A stretch of 64,000 nt of DNA from positions 11,737,875 through 11,801,874 of the forward strand of contig CM060072.1 in the NCBI GenBank assembly GCA_030533445.1, read 5' to 3'. A program made the position numbers and the translations under genes. Shown here one piece after another: positions 45,559-57,383 of the stretch (positions within the stretch are counted from its first letter, which is position 1; each line of letters opens with the position of its first letter). The notes beneath the pieces were generated by a model. That model did no database searches. It was not told the origin of the DNA and was given only the letters and a program-made list of their open reading frames with translations. The stretch is from Cyprinodon diabolis (Eukaryota; Chordata; Actinopteri; Cyprinodontiformes; Cyprinodontidae).

Positions 45559-45895
45559 TCAAATAGTACTCTCTAAAGACTCTGTTTTATCTGTGTTAAG
45601 TTGCAGGGAATTTGCACCGAGCCGTTGTTTAACGTGCTCAAGACAATTCAGCAGAGAGCTTAACTTCTGGATCTCTGAGGACTTAAAAGAGCAGTAAAGC
45701 TGGATATCATCAGAAAACAGATTATAGGACACATCATCAAATCTCTGGCGCAAGAACTCCCTCCAACCACCATCAGTGGGCAATGCAGGTGAAGTATCTT
45801 GCCAAAAGACACAAGGAGAGCCGGAGATGGGGAGTCGACAATCCTCTGGTTGCAGGACAAACGCGACGCCACTGTCATCCATTTTTGCCTTCTTC
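45559..45895 (-). pseudogene. LINE reverse-transcriptase fragment
   Basis: A 107-codon minus frame contains FSDDIQLYCSFKS, corresponding to the (F/Y)xDD active-site strand of non-LTR RTs. It then reads LLNCLEHVKQRLGANSLQLNTDKTE, a typical post-active-site segment. Its N-terminal part (45760-45880) is unrelated repeat sequence with AGTATCTTGCCAAAAGACAC on the plus strand. The first residue of the active-site box is changed to Ser. Only this short piece remains. Confidence 0.7.
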
Positions 45896-45899
45896 TTGG

Positions 45900-46830
45900 C
45901 AAATTATTTCAGTGCTCCAATGTGAATGATTAAGTATTTCAACGTTGTATTAAATTCTGTGACCTTTTTGATTCTCTTTGAGATTTCTGAAAGCACGTTA
46001 CAGCAGTGGCAGCTGGTCAATAAAGGGCGCTAAGATGAATGAGCAATCTGGGATTCATGTGGAAATACTATAATGTAGTGTACTATTTTTGAATGTTTGT
46101 TAATTTGCATAGTTGCTCTTAAATAAACACATTCTCATTAAAATAAATTGTTTTTATAAATAAAAAAATAAAGCTGACTAATAGCTTCTCCATTATTAAA
46201 CTGGTTCATAATATTTCTTTAGGTTTGTGACTCAATATTGGACCATTTTCCTTCACAAAGCCTCAGAAGGGCAAGATCTATATACAAAAGTAAACCTGTA
46301 TATGAAATGATGCTTTGTTTTTATAAAGTGTTTTTATTATGTTTTTTGTTGTTGGCACTCATATAAATATACTGGTATCATAATTTAGTATACGTTTGAT
46401 TGGTTTTTGGTATACGTCTATTTTGAATTTATAGCCCCCCCCTGGTTAAAGCTTCAACAGCTGCCTTCGCGTTTCAGCCATTCTGTGTTTTTGTTGTTGC
46501 AGAAGATTTTGATCTCACTCAAAGCATCATCAGTTACAATTAATATTCTTCGCTTTGCAGCTGGTTTGTTATGAGGCTGTTGGGGAGTGACCTGGATGAT
46601 CATATTGCTGCCAATTTTTTATCAATTTATTCTAGATAAGATTCTTTGCCCCTATTGGAAGTTGTGAATTTTGTATTAGATTTTTTTTTTCGATTTCCAG
46701 GGCTTTTGTTCACTTGTTTTTCAAGTGGTCCTAATTCAGGGGATTGTTTTAATGCCTGGAAAGGATATAGAGACCAATCAATTAACTAGACTCAAAGACT
46801 AATCTTAAAAAGAGTTTAATAATAAGCTCA
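45900..46830. other. Intergenic stretch, nothing recognised
   Basis: AT-rich with homopolymer runs; no gene or repeat ends are seen. Confidence 0.4.
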
Positions 46831-46837
46831 CTTGCTG

Positions 46838-47370
46838 ATGAAGGTTCTCAGTCATCCAGGTCATGGTCATTCCGTAAAAATTCAAAAAATATCCACTGGA
46901 CTTGGTTTTCAAGATTTGAAGACGTTTCGCCACCTCTCCAGGAAGCTTTCTCAATTCAAATGTCTGGATCCGCAGTGAGTTTGAGTCTTATATGGACAAG
47001 GCCTTGTATTGCTTGGAAACATGAAAATGCTAACCGATGAATGGGTCGTTTAGTTCCATCGTTAGCCTGTAATATCTGAACCTGTCTATGATTCTAGGGG
47101 TCGGTCGTTAAAGGGGGGATGGCCATTAAGGGGGGGATTGTCTCCTGTAATACCTGAAACCTGTCTATGATTGTTAAGTGTCGGTCGTTAAGGAGGTATT
47201 GTTCACCGGCTGGAGCGGGTAGGTCCCTCGTTCCTCTGTGATGGAGTGGGGGGTTTGGTGCTATCTGGAAGGGATCATGTCTATGATTGAATTGTATGTT
47301 TTTGGAAGCTGGAATCTGAGTCCACCACCTCTGTTTAAAGTTGGTGGTGGATAATAACTACACATGGAGT
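46838..47370 (-). mobile_element. Penelope-like or related retroelement tail
   Basis: On the minus strand the sequence reads GGAGAGGTGGCGAAACGTCT, then a TGACTGAGAACCTTCATCA segment on the reading strand (46845-46890). This is a pattern I associate with fish Penelope-like elements. A short piece of it (TGGATGACTGAGAATCTTCACC) also appears at 15648-15669. Two similar blocks with TCGGTCGTTAA repeat at 47100 and 47185. The class assignment is tentative. Confidence 0.4.
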
Positions 47371-47374
47371 TTTT

Positions 47375-47640
47375 TATTCTCTCCGGGTACTCCGGTTTCC
47401 TCCCACAGTCCAAAAACATGACTGGTTAATTGGCTACTCTAAATTCTCCTTAAGTGTGATAGTTTGTTAATGGTTGTTTGTCCTGTTTGTCTCTGTGTTG
47501 CACTGCGATAGACTGGTCACCTGTCCAGAGTGTAATCTGCCTCATGCCCATTGACAGCAAAAGATAAGCACCACTCACGACCCCAGCAAGGTTAAGCGTG
47601 ACAGAAAATAGGTGGATTGATGGATGTATTGTGTTTTGGT
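47375..47640 (+). repeat. Dispersed repeat, copy 1 (others at 58560 and 59735)
   Basis: The block contains CCACAGTCCAAAAACATGAC, TTAATTGGCTACTCTAAATT, CACTGCGATAGACTGG and CACCTGTCCAGAGTGTA, ending GTGGATTGATGGATG. The order is that of a very common teleost repeat. Inverted and direct relatives lie at 58560-58920 and 59735-59895. Confidence 0.65.
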
Positions 47641-48310
47641 TTTGGGAAACCATGTTTTCTATAAAACTAATTTTATCTGAACACCTTTTTATGTTACTGC
47701 CCCTGAACCCCTAGACTCTGGCGACATAATATAAGTGGGGGCTTGTCTGGGATCTCATTAGGAGGATTCCTGTGTCCAGAGTTAAAAGAGGGACGTTTTG
47801 GGTTTCCTGTTTCCAGGAAAGGTCTGGATACAAAAAAATAAAAAGACCATGGGTTAGAATACAAAAGTACCTTTATTAGTTAAGAATCACTGTATTATTA
47901 TATCTAATAACTACACAGACACTACCAAAAATAAGGAAAACTTTTGTCCAACTGATAAAAAGGAAAGATTAAAGGTCACACCGTGACTTCTATAATGTGG
48001 CCAGCACTCTAGCAGAGTCGTCAGACATACGTTACTTGTTCAGTCTGTTCAATGAGCATTAGCATTTAGTTAAAACATCAGCATTTAAATCAGAAAACTT
48101 ATTTCTAATAAAACACAAACACAAGTATCTATTCTACCTACTCACCCATGCAGAGCTATAAAATGTAGTAGAGTTAACATTAGATGTCAATTAACCAAGG
48201 TAATAATGAACAATTTTCAATCAATACATCAAAATCAATAGACCGACATCACTAAATGGATGTAGTCTATGCTCTAGAAAGTTACTTTTCAGCCTCTTAA
48301 CAAAAATGAG

Positions 48311-48325
48311 AACACACACAAACAC

Positions 48326-48357
<32 letters not shown>

Positions 48358-48358
48358 G
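48311..48358. repeat. (CA)n microsatellite
   Basis: An interrupted ACACAC run of about 48 bases contains a few CCC interruptions. The minus-strand frame across it is not a gene. Confidence 0.95.
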
Positions 48359-48399
48359 ATACTGACCTGTGGCGTACACAGACAGCAAGAGTGCCGTAG

Positions 48400-48763
48400 C
48401 AGATTCCATTTCACCTCAGTAATCTGTTTTCTCAGCGTATTTCAGGTTGCTACTAGGCACCAGACACTGAACTTGTTTGTTGGTGGTGGGGCTTAAAGAA
48501 AAGGCACTAGCGCTACCCCAGTGTATGAGCGTCGTTTTTCCTTGAGGAGCTCCGCTCTCGAAGCCTATGGAAAATGCATAGACTGGGGGAAAATAGCCCC
48601 GCCTTCCCGCAGGCTGCAGCGGGATGTACTTGGAAAATTGTACCATAAAACCACATAGCGTTAATCTCACGTTAAAAAAATTATCGCCATTAAAATGGCC
48701 TCGCGTTAACGCGATAATAACGCGATAATTTTGACAGCACTAGTTTTTATCTTTTCTAATAAA
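48400..48763. mobile_element. hAT-like DNA transposon end
   Basis: The right end, read inward, begins TAGTGCTGTCAAAATTATCG and continues CGTTATTATCGCGTTAACGC, a terminus and palindromic subterminal pattern seen in fish hAT-like elements. The GC-rich 48580-48630 part probably belongs to it. The other end was not located. Confidence 0.45.
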
Positions 48764-48779
48764 TATTTTTATATCTTTA

Positions 48780-48835
48780 TGTTTGAAGCCTGTCCCAAAA
48801 AAGTTCAAGGGGGCCCAATACTTTCGCAAGACATG
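48780..48835. mobile_element. Tc1-like terminal fragment
   Basis: AAAAGTTCAAGGGGGCCCAA, then TACTTTCGCAAGACATGTA, matches the inner and terminal repeat of the Tc1 family whose half copy lies at 58923-59523. Only one end is present. Confidence 0.5.
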
Positions 48836-48839
48836 TATT

Positions 48840-51060
48840 TACCACCTGGGTATTAAATATATCATAATTGCACCATTTCAGAAATGTGCTAAAATACATT
48901 ATTTTGAAATATTGATTTGTCTATATTGTATGCTTATTGGTTTACACAACATAAACAAGAACAATACAATGTTTAAAGCACAAAAGTAGTAAATGGACCA
49001 GCAACCTGGCTCATACATATACAGTAAACTGAAAAAGTACTTATGACAATGTGATAATTCAGCTTTTATTTATTTTTTTTTATAATTTTGCAAACATTTC
49101 TACATTTCTGTTTTGTTATGTCAAGATGGGGTGCTGAGTTTATATTATTTAGAAATAAAATAAACTTTATTGATTTTAGTAAATGAGTGCAATGAAACAA
49201 AGAGTGAAAAATTTAAAGGAGTCTGAAGACGTTCCGTACCCACTGTATCAGCTTGACAGAATATGCATTTATTTCTAAAATACATTTGTTTTTAAAAAAA
49301 AATAATGCAAATTATTACCAGTAACAATAGGAATATGAAGGTCTGAAATTAATTTCCAGACATCTAGAATGTTTGTTCTAGATATGAAGATTGCCATTTT
49401 GTTTGAATTTTTTATTTTTTCAAGCAAAATAATAAAAATAAAACTTCTGATATGAGAAAAACATTTTCAGAAAAAATAGTAAATATCAAAACGGCCTGTC
49501 ATATCCTGTTTTAACTACAATATAATTACAGTACTGTGCATCTTTTAATGGGATTTGTCCTCATTTTGATTCTGTCTACCATTATGCAGTACCTCCAAAT
49601 ACTGATGGGTGCGTTTTGACTATGTTGTTTTCTATAATGCTGTTGTCAAACATCAGTGTGCTCTCACCGATATCAAGTTTTGTTAAATATCTGTTAAAGA
49701 AGTTTGTGTAATGCTGCAGACGGGAGGACAGATAGGTTTGTGGATGAATGTGATCGATTGTGAGGTCAAATGGTTGCTTTCATAAAGATAACTTTCTCAG
49801 TATGAAAGCTACACGGTTTAGGAACCTTCTCCCAAAAAATATTAAATTCTCTGTGAATTAATACCATTGTTTAATTGGATCATCTTCCAAAGGACATGCT
49901 ATGTTTGTGTTTTTAACACCTAATTTGTCTAACAGGCCTGTTGACTGAATTTCTTTTTATTGTTTGCACAAAACAAAAAGCTCCTGATTTACAGGAAGTA
50001 AAACAACATGACTAGCTTTAAGAAGGGCAGAAACACAGGAAACTGAGTTTACTGACGAACACATGCCCCAGAACAAGTTACTATGGTAACAGACATAAAG
50101 GTTGAGTAACCTCTCTTTGTAAATTAGAATCAGTGTCCGTGATTTTAGACTTATAAAACTTAGGAGTTTTAAGTTAACCTGCTTTGTGAAACAGAGCCCA
50201 GACAAGTGTGTCACTACTGCTACTGCAATATGAATTTCCATAATCTGTACAGTAGATTATGATTATTTAGAAGCAAAACCAATCATCTTAAAAAAAAACT
50301 ATAATAAGCATTACACTCATTGTTATGATGGCTACAATTACAACTTGTTTATATTTCAAAATTGTTTATGTTTGTCAGTTCAACACAAGGTAATGTAACC
50401 TGTTTGACAAAGAATCAACTTTTTCATAATATTTCAGCCATGATATGATATCTGGGTACTTTGGCTTCTGTGTCACTCAAAAGTTTAAAGAGGGGAGCTT
50501 TGTAGTAGTCATCCTTCCTCTGACCTGTTAATTACTGGATATATATTTACTCTATTGTGGCATTTACTAGAATTTGGGAATGTAAAAGGTGGCATTTTGA
50601 CATTGTTATTTGCAATGGACTTTGTCTCCACCATGTGGTCATCAATAACCAAGGCAACAACGATAACTAGCTTGGTTATCATTAGTAGTCACATCCTTGT
50701 GGATTATTGGGACCAATTAGTAAGAAAAAAAAAAAACATTTGTCAATGTTTAATTTTCTCTGTTTTGTGTTTCAAAGTATTAACATAAAAGTGGAAATAA
50801 TATGTTGAAGAAAAAATCGATTTAACCATGACAATCCATTAAATATTTCAATTTTCAATGCACACCAAAATATTTTGTTTTTAGTGAATAAATTATAATA
50901 ATTTGACGTGAATGACTAAAAAGAAACCATGTACAAAGGATAGCATTTACACTGCTATATAAATATAGTGCTGTGAATGCAATATATGTATAGATATATA
51001 TAGATATAGATAAGTAAAAAGCTGTTGCAGCATGTGTGTGTTTCATTTCCCTGTAGCTCT
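48840..51060. other. Downstream flank of copy C
   Basis: AT-rich; no gene, element ends or tandem repeats are recognised. The last part (from about 51050) aligns with the flank of copy A. Confidence 0.45.
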
Positions 51061-51132
51061 GTTAATGTACAGCGGTCATGAAGGTCATGAAATGAAAAGT
51101 ATCATGATTCACAAAAGACACTTATCTGCATG

Positions 51133-52797
51133 TTATTCTATGTTGTCAGCAGCAGTACCCTTACTATCCATCTTTTGGGTGGCCTGAGTCACTTTGACAT
51201 CAGCGTACACAATTTCAGCCACATCCTCAACTGCAAGAAACCAAAACAGACATAATGTTTAATGGAGGGGCAATTAGGTTCATTTAAAATGTTAATATTT
51301 TTATTAAAGAAACAAGTCCATGCTCTGAGTGTCTCACCTTCTCTGATACGTGTAGGGCTTCTTTTTTTCATAAAAACCAAGGTGCCAAGAAACCCAACCA
51401 AAACAAGAAGCGGAATCAGCACACTTGCTAGGACAGTCACGCTTAAAAAACGCACACCTAGACATATAAAAAAGACATGCTGTGTCACACATTGCAGGCT
51501 GTTTCATTTCTTTGCAAAAGTCAAAGTTGACAGAGTTCACTTCACTTTTGCAAAATTGCTTAACCTTTAAAAGTACAAAAGAGGATAGAAATAACACTAA
51601 TAATTAAAAATGTAAAATAAAAATAAAAAAATCAGAATAAGACAAATTACCTTTACAGATTGTAAGAAAGATGATGGTCTGCTTACTGCTGACCTTGTTT
51701 TCAACTCTACACATTAGGTTTCCTGTCACTTGGCCATTTAAGCGGATGCTGGAACTTTTCTTCTTTGCCTGGCCCGCTTTAGTTGCTATTAGTGGGTTAT
51801 TATCAAGATAAAAGGAGAACTCTGTGTCATCTCCCTCTGCTGAGCAGTCAACTGTCCTTTGTTCTGGTGATATACATGTCTGAGACATGGTAGGGTGTGA
51901 CACTGGAGCTGAAAGACAAACACAAACTCACATTTAAACATATGCTGCACTAATTTAGAAGAATTAACATTTTCTTTGTTTTATTATTTTTTTCTTATTT
52001 TTTTGTTTCCCTTCTTTTTTCTGTACTTAAAAAAATAGCAATTTTCTGAATCATTTATAATTGTATGAATTAAACTAATTGAAAATAATAAACGAGTATC
52101 CATGTATAAAATACATATTTTAAAACATTAAATGTGTTCATACCTAAAATATGTAGGCTGATGTTGATTATCTTTATTTGTCTTCCATCATTACCGTATG
52201 TGTCCATCTGATAGACCCCAGAGTCAATCTTTGTGAGGTTGTCACACTGAAATGTTCCATTTCTAAAGAATTGACATATTTTCATGTACTTGGGAGTCGC
52301 AGTTCTGTTAAGCGATGTATTGTTTACAACCCTGAGAATTACATCTTCTTTCCTTTTTAAATACATCTTTGCATAAGCAGGAAGGTAAAAAATCAGAGGT
52401 TCTCCAACTCTTCCATAACATTTCTGGTCATCATCATGTTGAGTTATATTGCATTCCATTACTCCTAATAAAGAAAAATTAAAATAAAAAAACATAGGGT
52501 CAATGTCTAAAAGATAAACATTTAAATTCTACTGTAATTAACATGTAACTGAAATGGGAAAAAAAGGCCAAACCTTTTAAATAAGTGACAACATATTTAA
52601 ATACAGGATGCTTGTGTTAAATATTCTTTGCAAAAAATAGCTCCTAAAAAATATTATCCTTTTAATACCTTAGATTTAACAATATCATGGTATATTTGAG
52701 TGGATTAACTTAAAACTTGACTGATAACATGAAATGTACCTGTTGTCAAGGTCAATGGAGATAGAACCAAAATTATCACATAGATGAAAATCATTAT
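51133..52797 (-). CDS. Receptor copy C: CD2/SLAM-like inhibitory Ig receptor, type 1, intact
   Basis: Exons on the minus strand: exon 1 52797-52740 (ATG 52794, signal peptide starting MIFIYVIILVLS); V-like Ig exon 52464-52144; C2-like Ig exon 51908-51651; transmembrane exon 51457-51338; tail exon 51230-51133. All introns are GT-AG and phase 1; the coding sum is 852 bases, 283 residues. Domain 1 (about 19-125) has C-x10-C-Y-G near its start, a second pair in KICQFFRNGTFQC, and a DSGVYQM F strand without the canonical Cys, as in CD2-family domain 1. Domain 2 (about 126-211) has the family's four cysteines (TC...VDC...LMC...LTIC). The helix is about 216-241, then KKRS. The tail has one ITIM, IVYADV, with Tyr260. 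Several N-x-S/T sites lie in domain 1. Likely an inhibitory leukocyte receptor; ligand unknown. Confidence 0.85.
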
Positions 52798-55700
52798 CTG
52801 TAAAACAAACAAAATGTTATGGAAAAATGTTATAACTGTTACTAAATAATTATATCAATATATCAAATAGCACATAGCTGCAATTAAACTAAACATATTT
52901 CTTCCCATATTTGTTACCAGCATAGACAGATATTCCAAAAGAAAAAACACTGTGGCTAGCATCGGTTGAAATAAAATTTTCTTCCTTTAAAACAAGTTAA
53001 TGAAGTTAATTTATTTGATTAAAATATGCTTAACAAGCAACATCAATCTGTATCATCTACTAATTAAGGGGAGATAAAGTAATTATTTGTATGTTATTTC
53101 CTGCTTCCAAAGTATTAACAACATTTCTTGTTACATTTAACTAAGTAACTTTAAAAGAGTAAAAATAAATAATACCAAGAGTAGTTTAGCTGTGCCTGTG
53201 CTTTTATCTTTTAATACTCTACTAGTCTACAATTACTTAACGTGTGATTAAGCAATTGTGACAAATTAGATTATCTTAAACAGCACTTTTTTAGTCTTGT
53301 TGCAGAGTGATTAATTTGTACATTTTATATTGTATTATTGATGAGTGATTTGTTTTGCATGTTTTATTGTGTTTATGAGATTTCTTTTTTCTTTGTTGGA
53401 AATTCTTCAGAAAGTATTTGGCTGTAGAGTCAGAGGATGCAGGAATCAGCTGCTAAACACACAAGTGTGGAGCAGAGACTCATAAGTGCAAGCAGGATAA
53501 AAGAAGCTGAGTCGGGGAATCAGGGAAAGAAATGACCCCGATGATCAGGGCAGAGAGTGAGGAATTCATCCTTTTAATCTGAAGATGGAAGACGATCCCT
53601 CCCTCTGCTTTGAATTACTTTTAGGGAGCTTTTTTTCACAGGTTCAGATCCTGGCAGCTGTGGCTAATTGTGTATGTGGACAGCTTTTTCCCCTTCTGTT
53701 AAAAACTTGGGACCATATTTTTCACACACTTGATTCATATTTTTTTTATTATTATCTTTGCATTTACTTGCTTAAAAACATATGCTCTTTTACATGAATA
53801 AAAATTTGGCTACCCTCTCCTCCAGTGGTATTAGGGCAGATGAACAGCATGAAATTCCAGCTAAAATAAAATTATATAATCACTCATTATCGTGAAATTT
53901 GTATAAGTGTTCAAGTTGTGTGTTATTATTAATATGCAGATGGATGCAATTGAATATTCTTTTTCTATTGTTGTCGCGGTTACAACAAAATCTGCGACCT
54001 GTACATATTGTAATTTAACCCACTCATGTGGCTGAGTCTCCTCAAGAGTCTTCTATCTACTAACCCAAACTTCACAGGATTCATACCTAACTGTAATTTG
54101 ACAGAATTATTACCTAAACCTAAAGCCAAAGCCATGAAAATTCTTATCTCTGCCTTTACTTAAGACTGTTGTGAAATACATGTAACCTCCCCTTGGGTCC
54201 AATTTTACGTATGATTGGTCACAGAATATGGTGTAGCACCAGCAAAGCTACTGTATGACATTATAAGCGTTGTAAAAATGTCTCATTTCACTGCTTGGTG
54301 GGAAAGGGCTTCTTAACAACTTGATTTGGTTACTTCTGCTTTTGTAAATATACTGTAGAAGGAAAATAAGGCTAAGGCTTCTATGATAGCCCGTGAAAAG
54401 AAGACATTGGCTCTCTTTTACTTTTACTCTTGACTATAAAAGCTGAGACTCTGCTAGGATCACAGTATGAGCTCAATCCCAAAGTATGTTGTATCACTTT
54501 AGGGTGCTAATTTGAAACTCCTTGCCAGTATAAACATCAAACAATTCAATAGACAAATTAGTTGTCCACATTCATATGGTGGTATTTGAAATGCTTTGAA
54601 AGGAAACTACTTGGACACCCTAGCGAAATTATGAGCTGTTTTATGGTACAAAGATTTAGATAGAATGTGTGTTTACATGCATAAGTGTATATTATTTATA
54701 TCTTAATTACATAGTGTGATTATCGTATACATTTATATCGATGTGTATTTTATCATAAATCCACAAATAGATTAATGCAACCCCTAGCTGTGTGTTTCCT
54801 GGACAGGGCCTTTTGTATCTCTGCTTATTTCTGTATCTCTGCTTCTGACTCCTTGAACCCTAGTCGGCCTTGGCAGATGGCCGCTCACACTGAGCCTGGT
54901 TCTGCTGGAGGTTTCTTCCTGTTAAAAGGGAGTTTTTCCTCTCCACTGTCGCTAAAAGCATGCTTGGTGTGAAGGATTGCCTTCGAGTCAATGAGTCGAT
55001 GCAATCAACAGGTTTTCCTTAAAAAACTCTAAATTAATTTGACTGTATGATCTGTTTGAATTGTATCTGTGAAATGCCTGAGCTGACATGCGTTGTGAAT
55101 TGGTGCTATATAAATAAACTGAATTGAATTGAATTACATTAATAGATGAAAATTCCTCCTGGACCACCCGGATCTGATGCGCTCATTTAAATAAATAGCT
55201 CCTTACACTAAAATAACTATTTAGTCTGAGGAGCTTGAAACTGCACATTAAAACATATCATACAAACTTGAAAATTGCTTCTCTAGTACTAAAAATTATT
55301 TTATGTTATTAAAGAATATCTAATATTGAAATACACATGGTGAAATAAACTAACCTCTGTTGTTTGACTATTTCAAAACAGGTACAAAAAAAGGTACACA
55401 AAATTGTAAAGAATCATGTTTTTTTTTTTTTTTTTTACAGGGGAAACTAATGAAATGGATTAAATAATCCTGTTGTAAATTTAACTAACACTACATAATG
55501 ATATCTAAAAGTAAAATAAGATGTGTGAGAAAAAAATTTTGTTTGTTATTAGTTTATTTTGAGATTTAAAGTATACTACAATCAAATTTGAACCACTTAT
55601 TATTGTTTCAAACCTAAACAGAAAATCTGTAATTAAAACAATCAAAAATGATTCATGCTGATTAAAAAATGATTCAGCTCAGCTTAGCTGTTACTCTAAT

Positions 55701-55940
55701 TTAATTTAAGTTATAAAAATGATTTAATATGATGAATTTTACAGTATATTATATATTTCAAAATCTTAGTTTTTTATTAATGTTTCAACCAGCCAGTTTC
55801 AAAAACTATTGTAATCCTGGGGAAATTGAAAATAATATTCTTCATGAAACATGCAGGGCTATGAACTTAACCAATAGTTTGTCTGTAGAATTTTAATAAA
55901 TATGAATTATCAGAGTTAAAAGAAAGATTTTTTGCACTTA
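52798..55940. other. 5' UTR intron of copy C
   Basis: This is 3.1 kb between the leader exon and exon 1, against 1.04 kb in copy A. The expansion includes the LINE-type tail at 54860-55135 and a possible repeat at 53400-53700. A T-rich run at 55424-55440 is also present. No other gene is seen. Confidence 0.5.
54860..55135 (+). repeat. Dispersed repeat, non-LTR retrotransposon 3' end
   Basis: GGTTCTGCTGGAGGTTTCTT, then AAAAGGGAGTTTTTCCTCTCC and TGTCGCT, end with GGTGCTATATAAATAAACTG and a GAATTGAATTGAATT tail. Repeated short 3' tails of this kind are typical of target-primed LINE insertions. It is related to 29556-29625. Confidence 0.6.
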
Positions 55941-55941
55941 C

Positions 55942-56040
55942 TTGGAGTAAAGGATTGTTCTCTCTTCAGATGCTCGTTACTTTTTCCTCTGCCTGCAGGG
56001 AGGTGCAGCAGAAACTCATTTCTGTGGTCTGAACAGGGCT
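55942..56040 (-). promoter_or_regulatory. 5' UTR exon and promoter block of copy C
   Basis: Homologous to 13216-13312 and 101-250: on the plus strand it reads GGAGTAAAGGATTGTTCTCT, then GGGAGGTGCAGCAGAAACTC and GTCTGAACAGGGCT. The minus-strand donor at 55941 is GTAAGTGC. Conservation of this block in three copies suggests a shared promoter. Confidence 0.6.
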
Positions 56041-57380
56041 GACAAAGTTGTTCAGCCAATGATGACCACGTGGTTATGTCTTTTTTTTTGTGTCAATTAA
56101 CCATTATGGTAAATCTGACCTTAGTTAGCACCTAGAGTTTAATATCCATGTAAGAATATTTTGATTCTATTTAACTCATCAAAATAACAGTTAGTCAGAT
56201 TTCTTTAAAACAATAAAGGTCAGTGGTTTATTACACATAAAAGACCCAAAATACTATAGAAAAAATTTTCTGTCAATATAATGTTAGAGAAAACATTAAA
56301 AGTCAGTATTATGGGCTAGAAGTTTTAGTAGAAACTTAATGCTCACTACAGCTTGTACCCCATCCATAACTCTCTTTTGTAGAAATGCAGCTAAGTAACT
56401 AATTCATGTTTTGTGACATGAGCAAACAGTTAGTCTACATTTGCATTCAATACACATACTTTAATTTCAGTCAACATGTAATTATTCAATTAAACATATA
56501 TGCTCAAATCATATGAGAATTTTATATAATTTAAACTATATTTTAATGAGGATGAAAAGGTGTGTTTTCTACAGTTTTTAGATTGATTTCCTCTGAGTTA
56601 GGTGACCTTACTCTTAGTAACCTCAAATATAAAAAACTATTTTAATAACTGTTAAAACCACCAGTTTTATTATTCATCCACCAAACATGTACTTCTTGCT
56701 AAGGTATCGAACCACTCTGTTTATTTTAGTGTTTCGAAGAAAGAGGGTTTTATTGGTCCACAAGAGTTTGGCTGGGGTTCAAATAAAGAGTTTTAAATGT
56801 TTCGCAAATGTAAAAATGACCACATTAGACTTGTTTACAATGGTTTTTCAAAAATCTTCAGACATCCAGATTCTTTTTTCTTACATTTTGTCAATTACAG
56901 TCGACATTTTATGTCTATATTTGATTTGCTAGGCCACCACAAAGCAATGAAAAATGAGACACAGAAAAAATGATATCTTATTTTCTTCTCATTTCTAAAA
57001 TTAAATATCTAAAGAAGTATGATATACTGTATAGAATCCAGTACCACCAACTGCCTTTAGACGTCACGCCTGAATGTAATGTCCAGTTTCAATCCAAATG
57101 ATCTCTAAATGATTCAGAGGTTCGATGGATAACAATGAATAATGAATAAAAATCATCATGACAACAGAGAAACCAAGAAGACACATCAGCAATATATATA
57201 ATATATATATAGAGCAGCACTTTAAGGCAGACTCATGCTGTAAATTATCTTATCAAGCTTTAAAGAAATAAATGAACACTGTTCAAACCAACAATAAAAA
57301 AAGAAAAAAACTTGCGAACACCTGCTATGATACAAACAGGAAGGGTTGAAACAAGTATTAGCTAAAGAGTTACAGATCCC
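56041..57380. other. Intergenic stretch upstream of copy C
   Basis: AT-rich; an AT-alternating run lies at 57193-57210. No gene is seen; the frame at 56687-56932 resembles nothing known. Confidence 0.45.
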
Positions 57381-57383
57381 CTG

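Noticed and set aside
48221..48409. Minus frame rich in Cys and Val
   Set aside because: It is the translation of a CA microsatellite.
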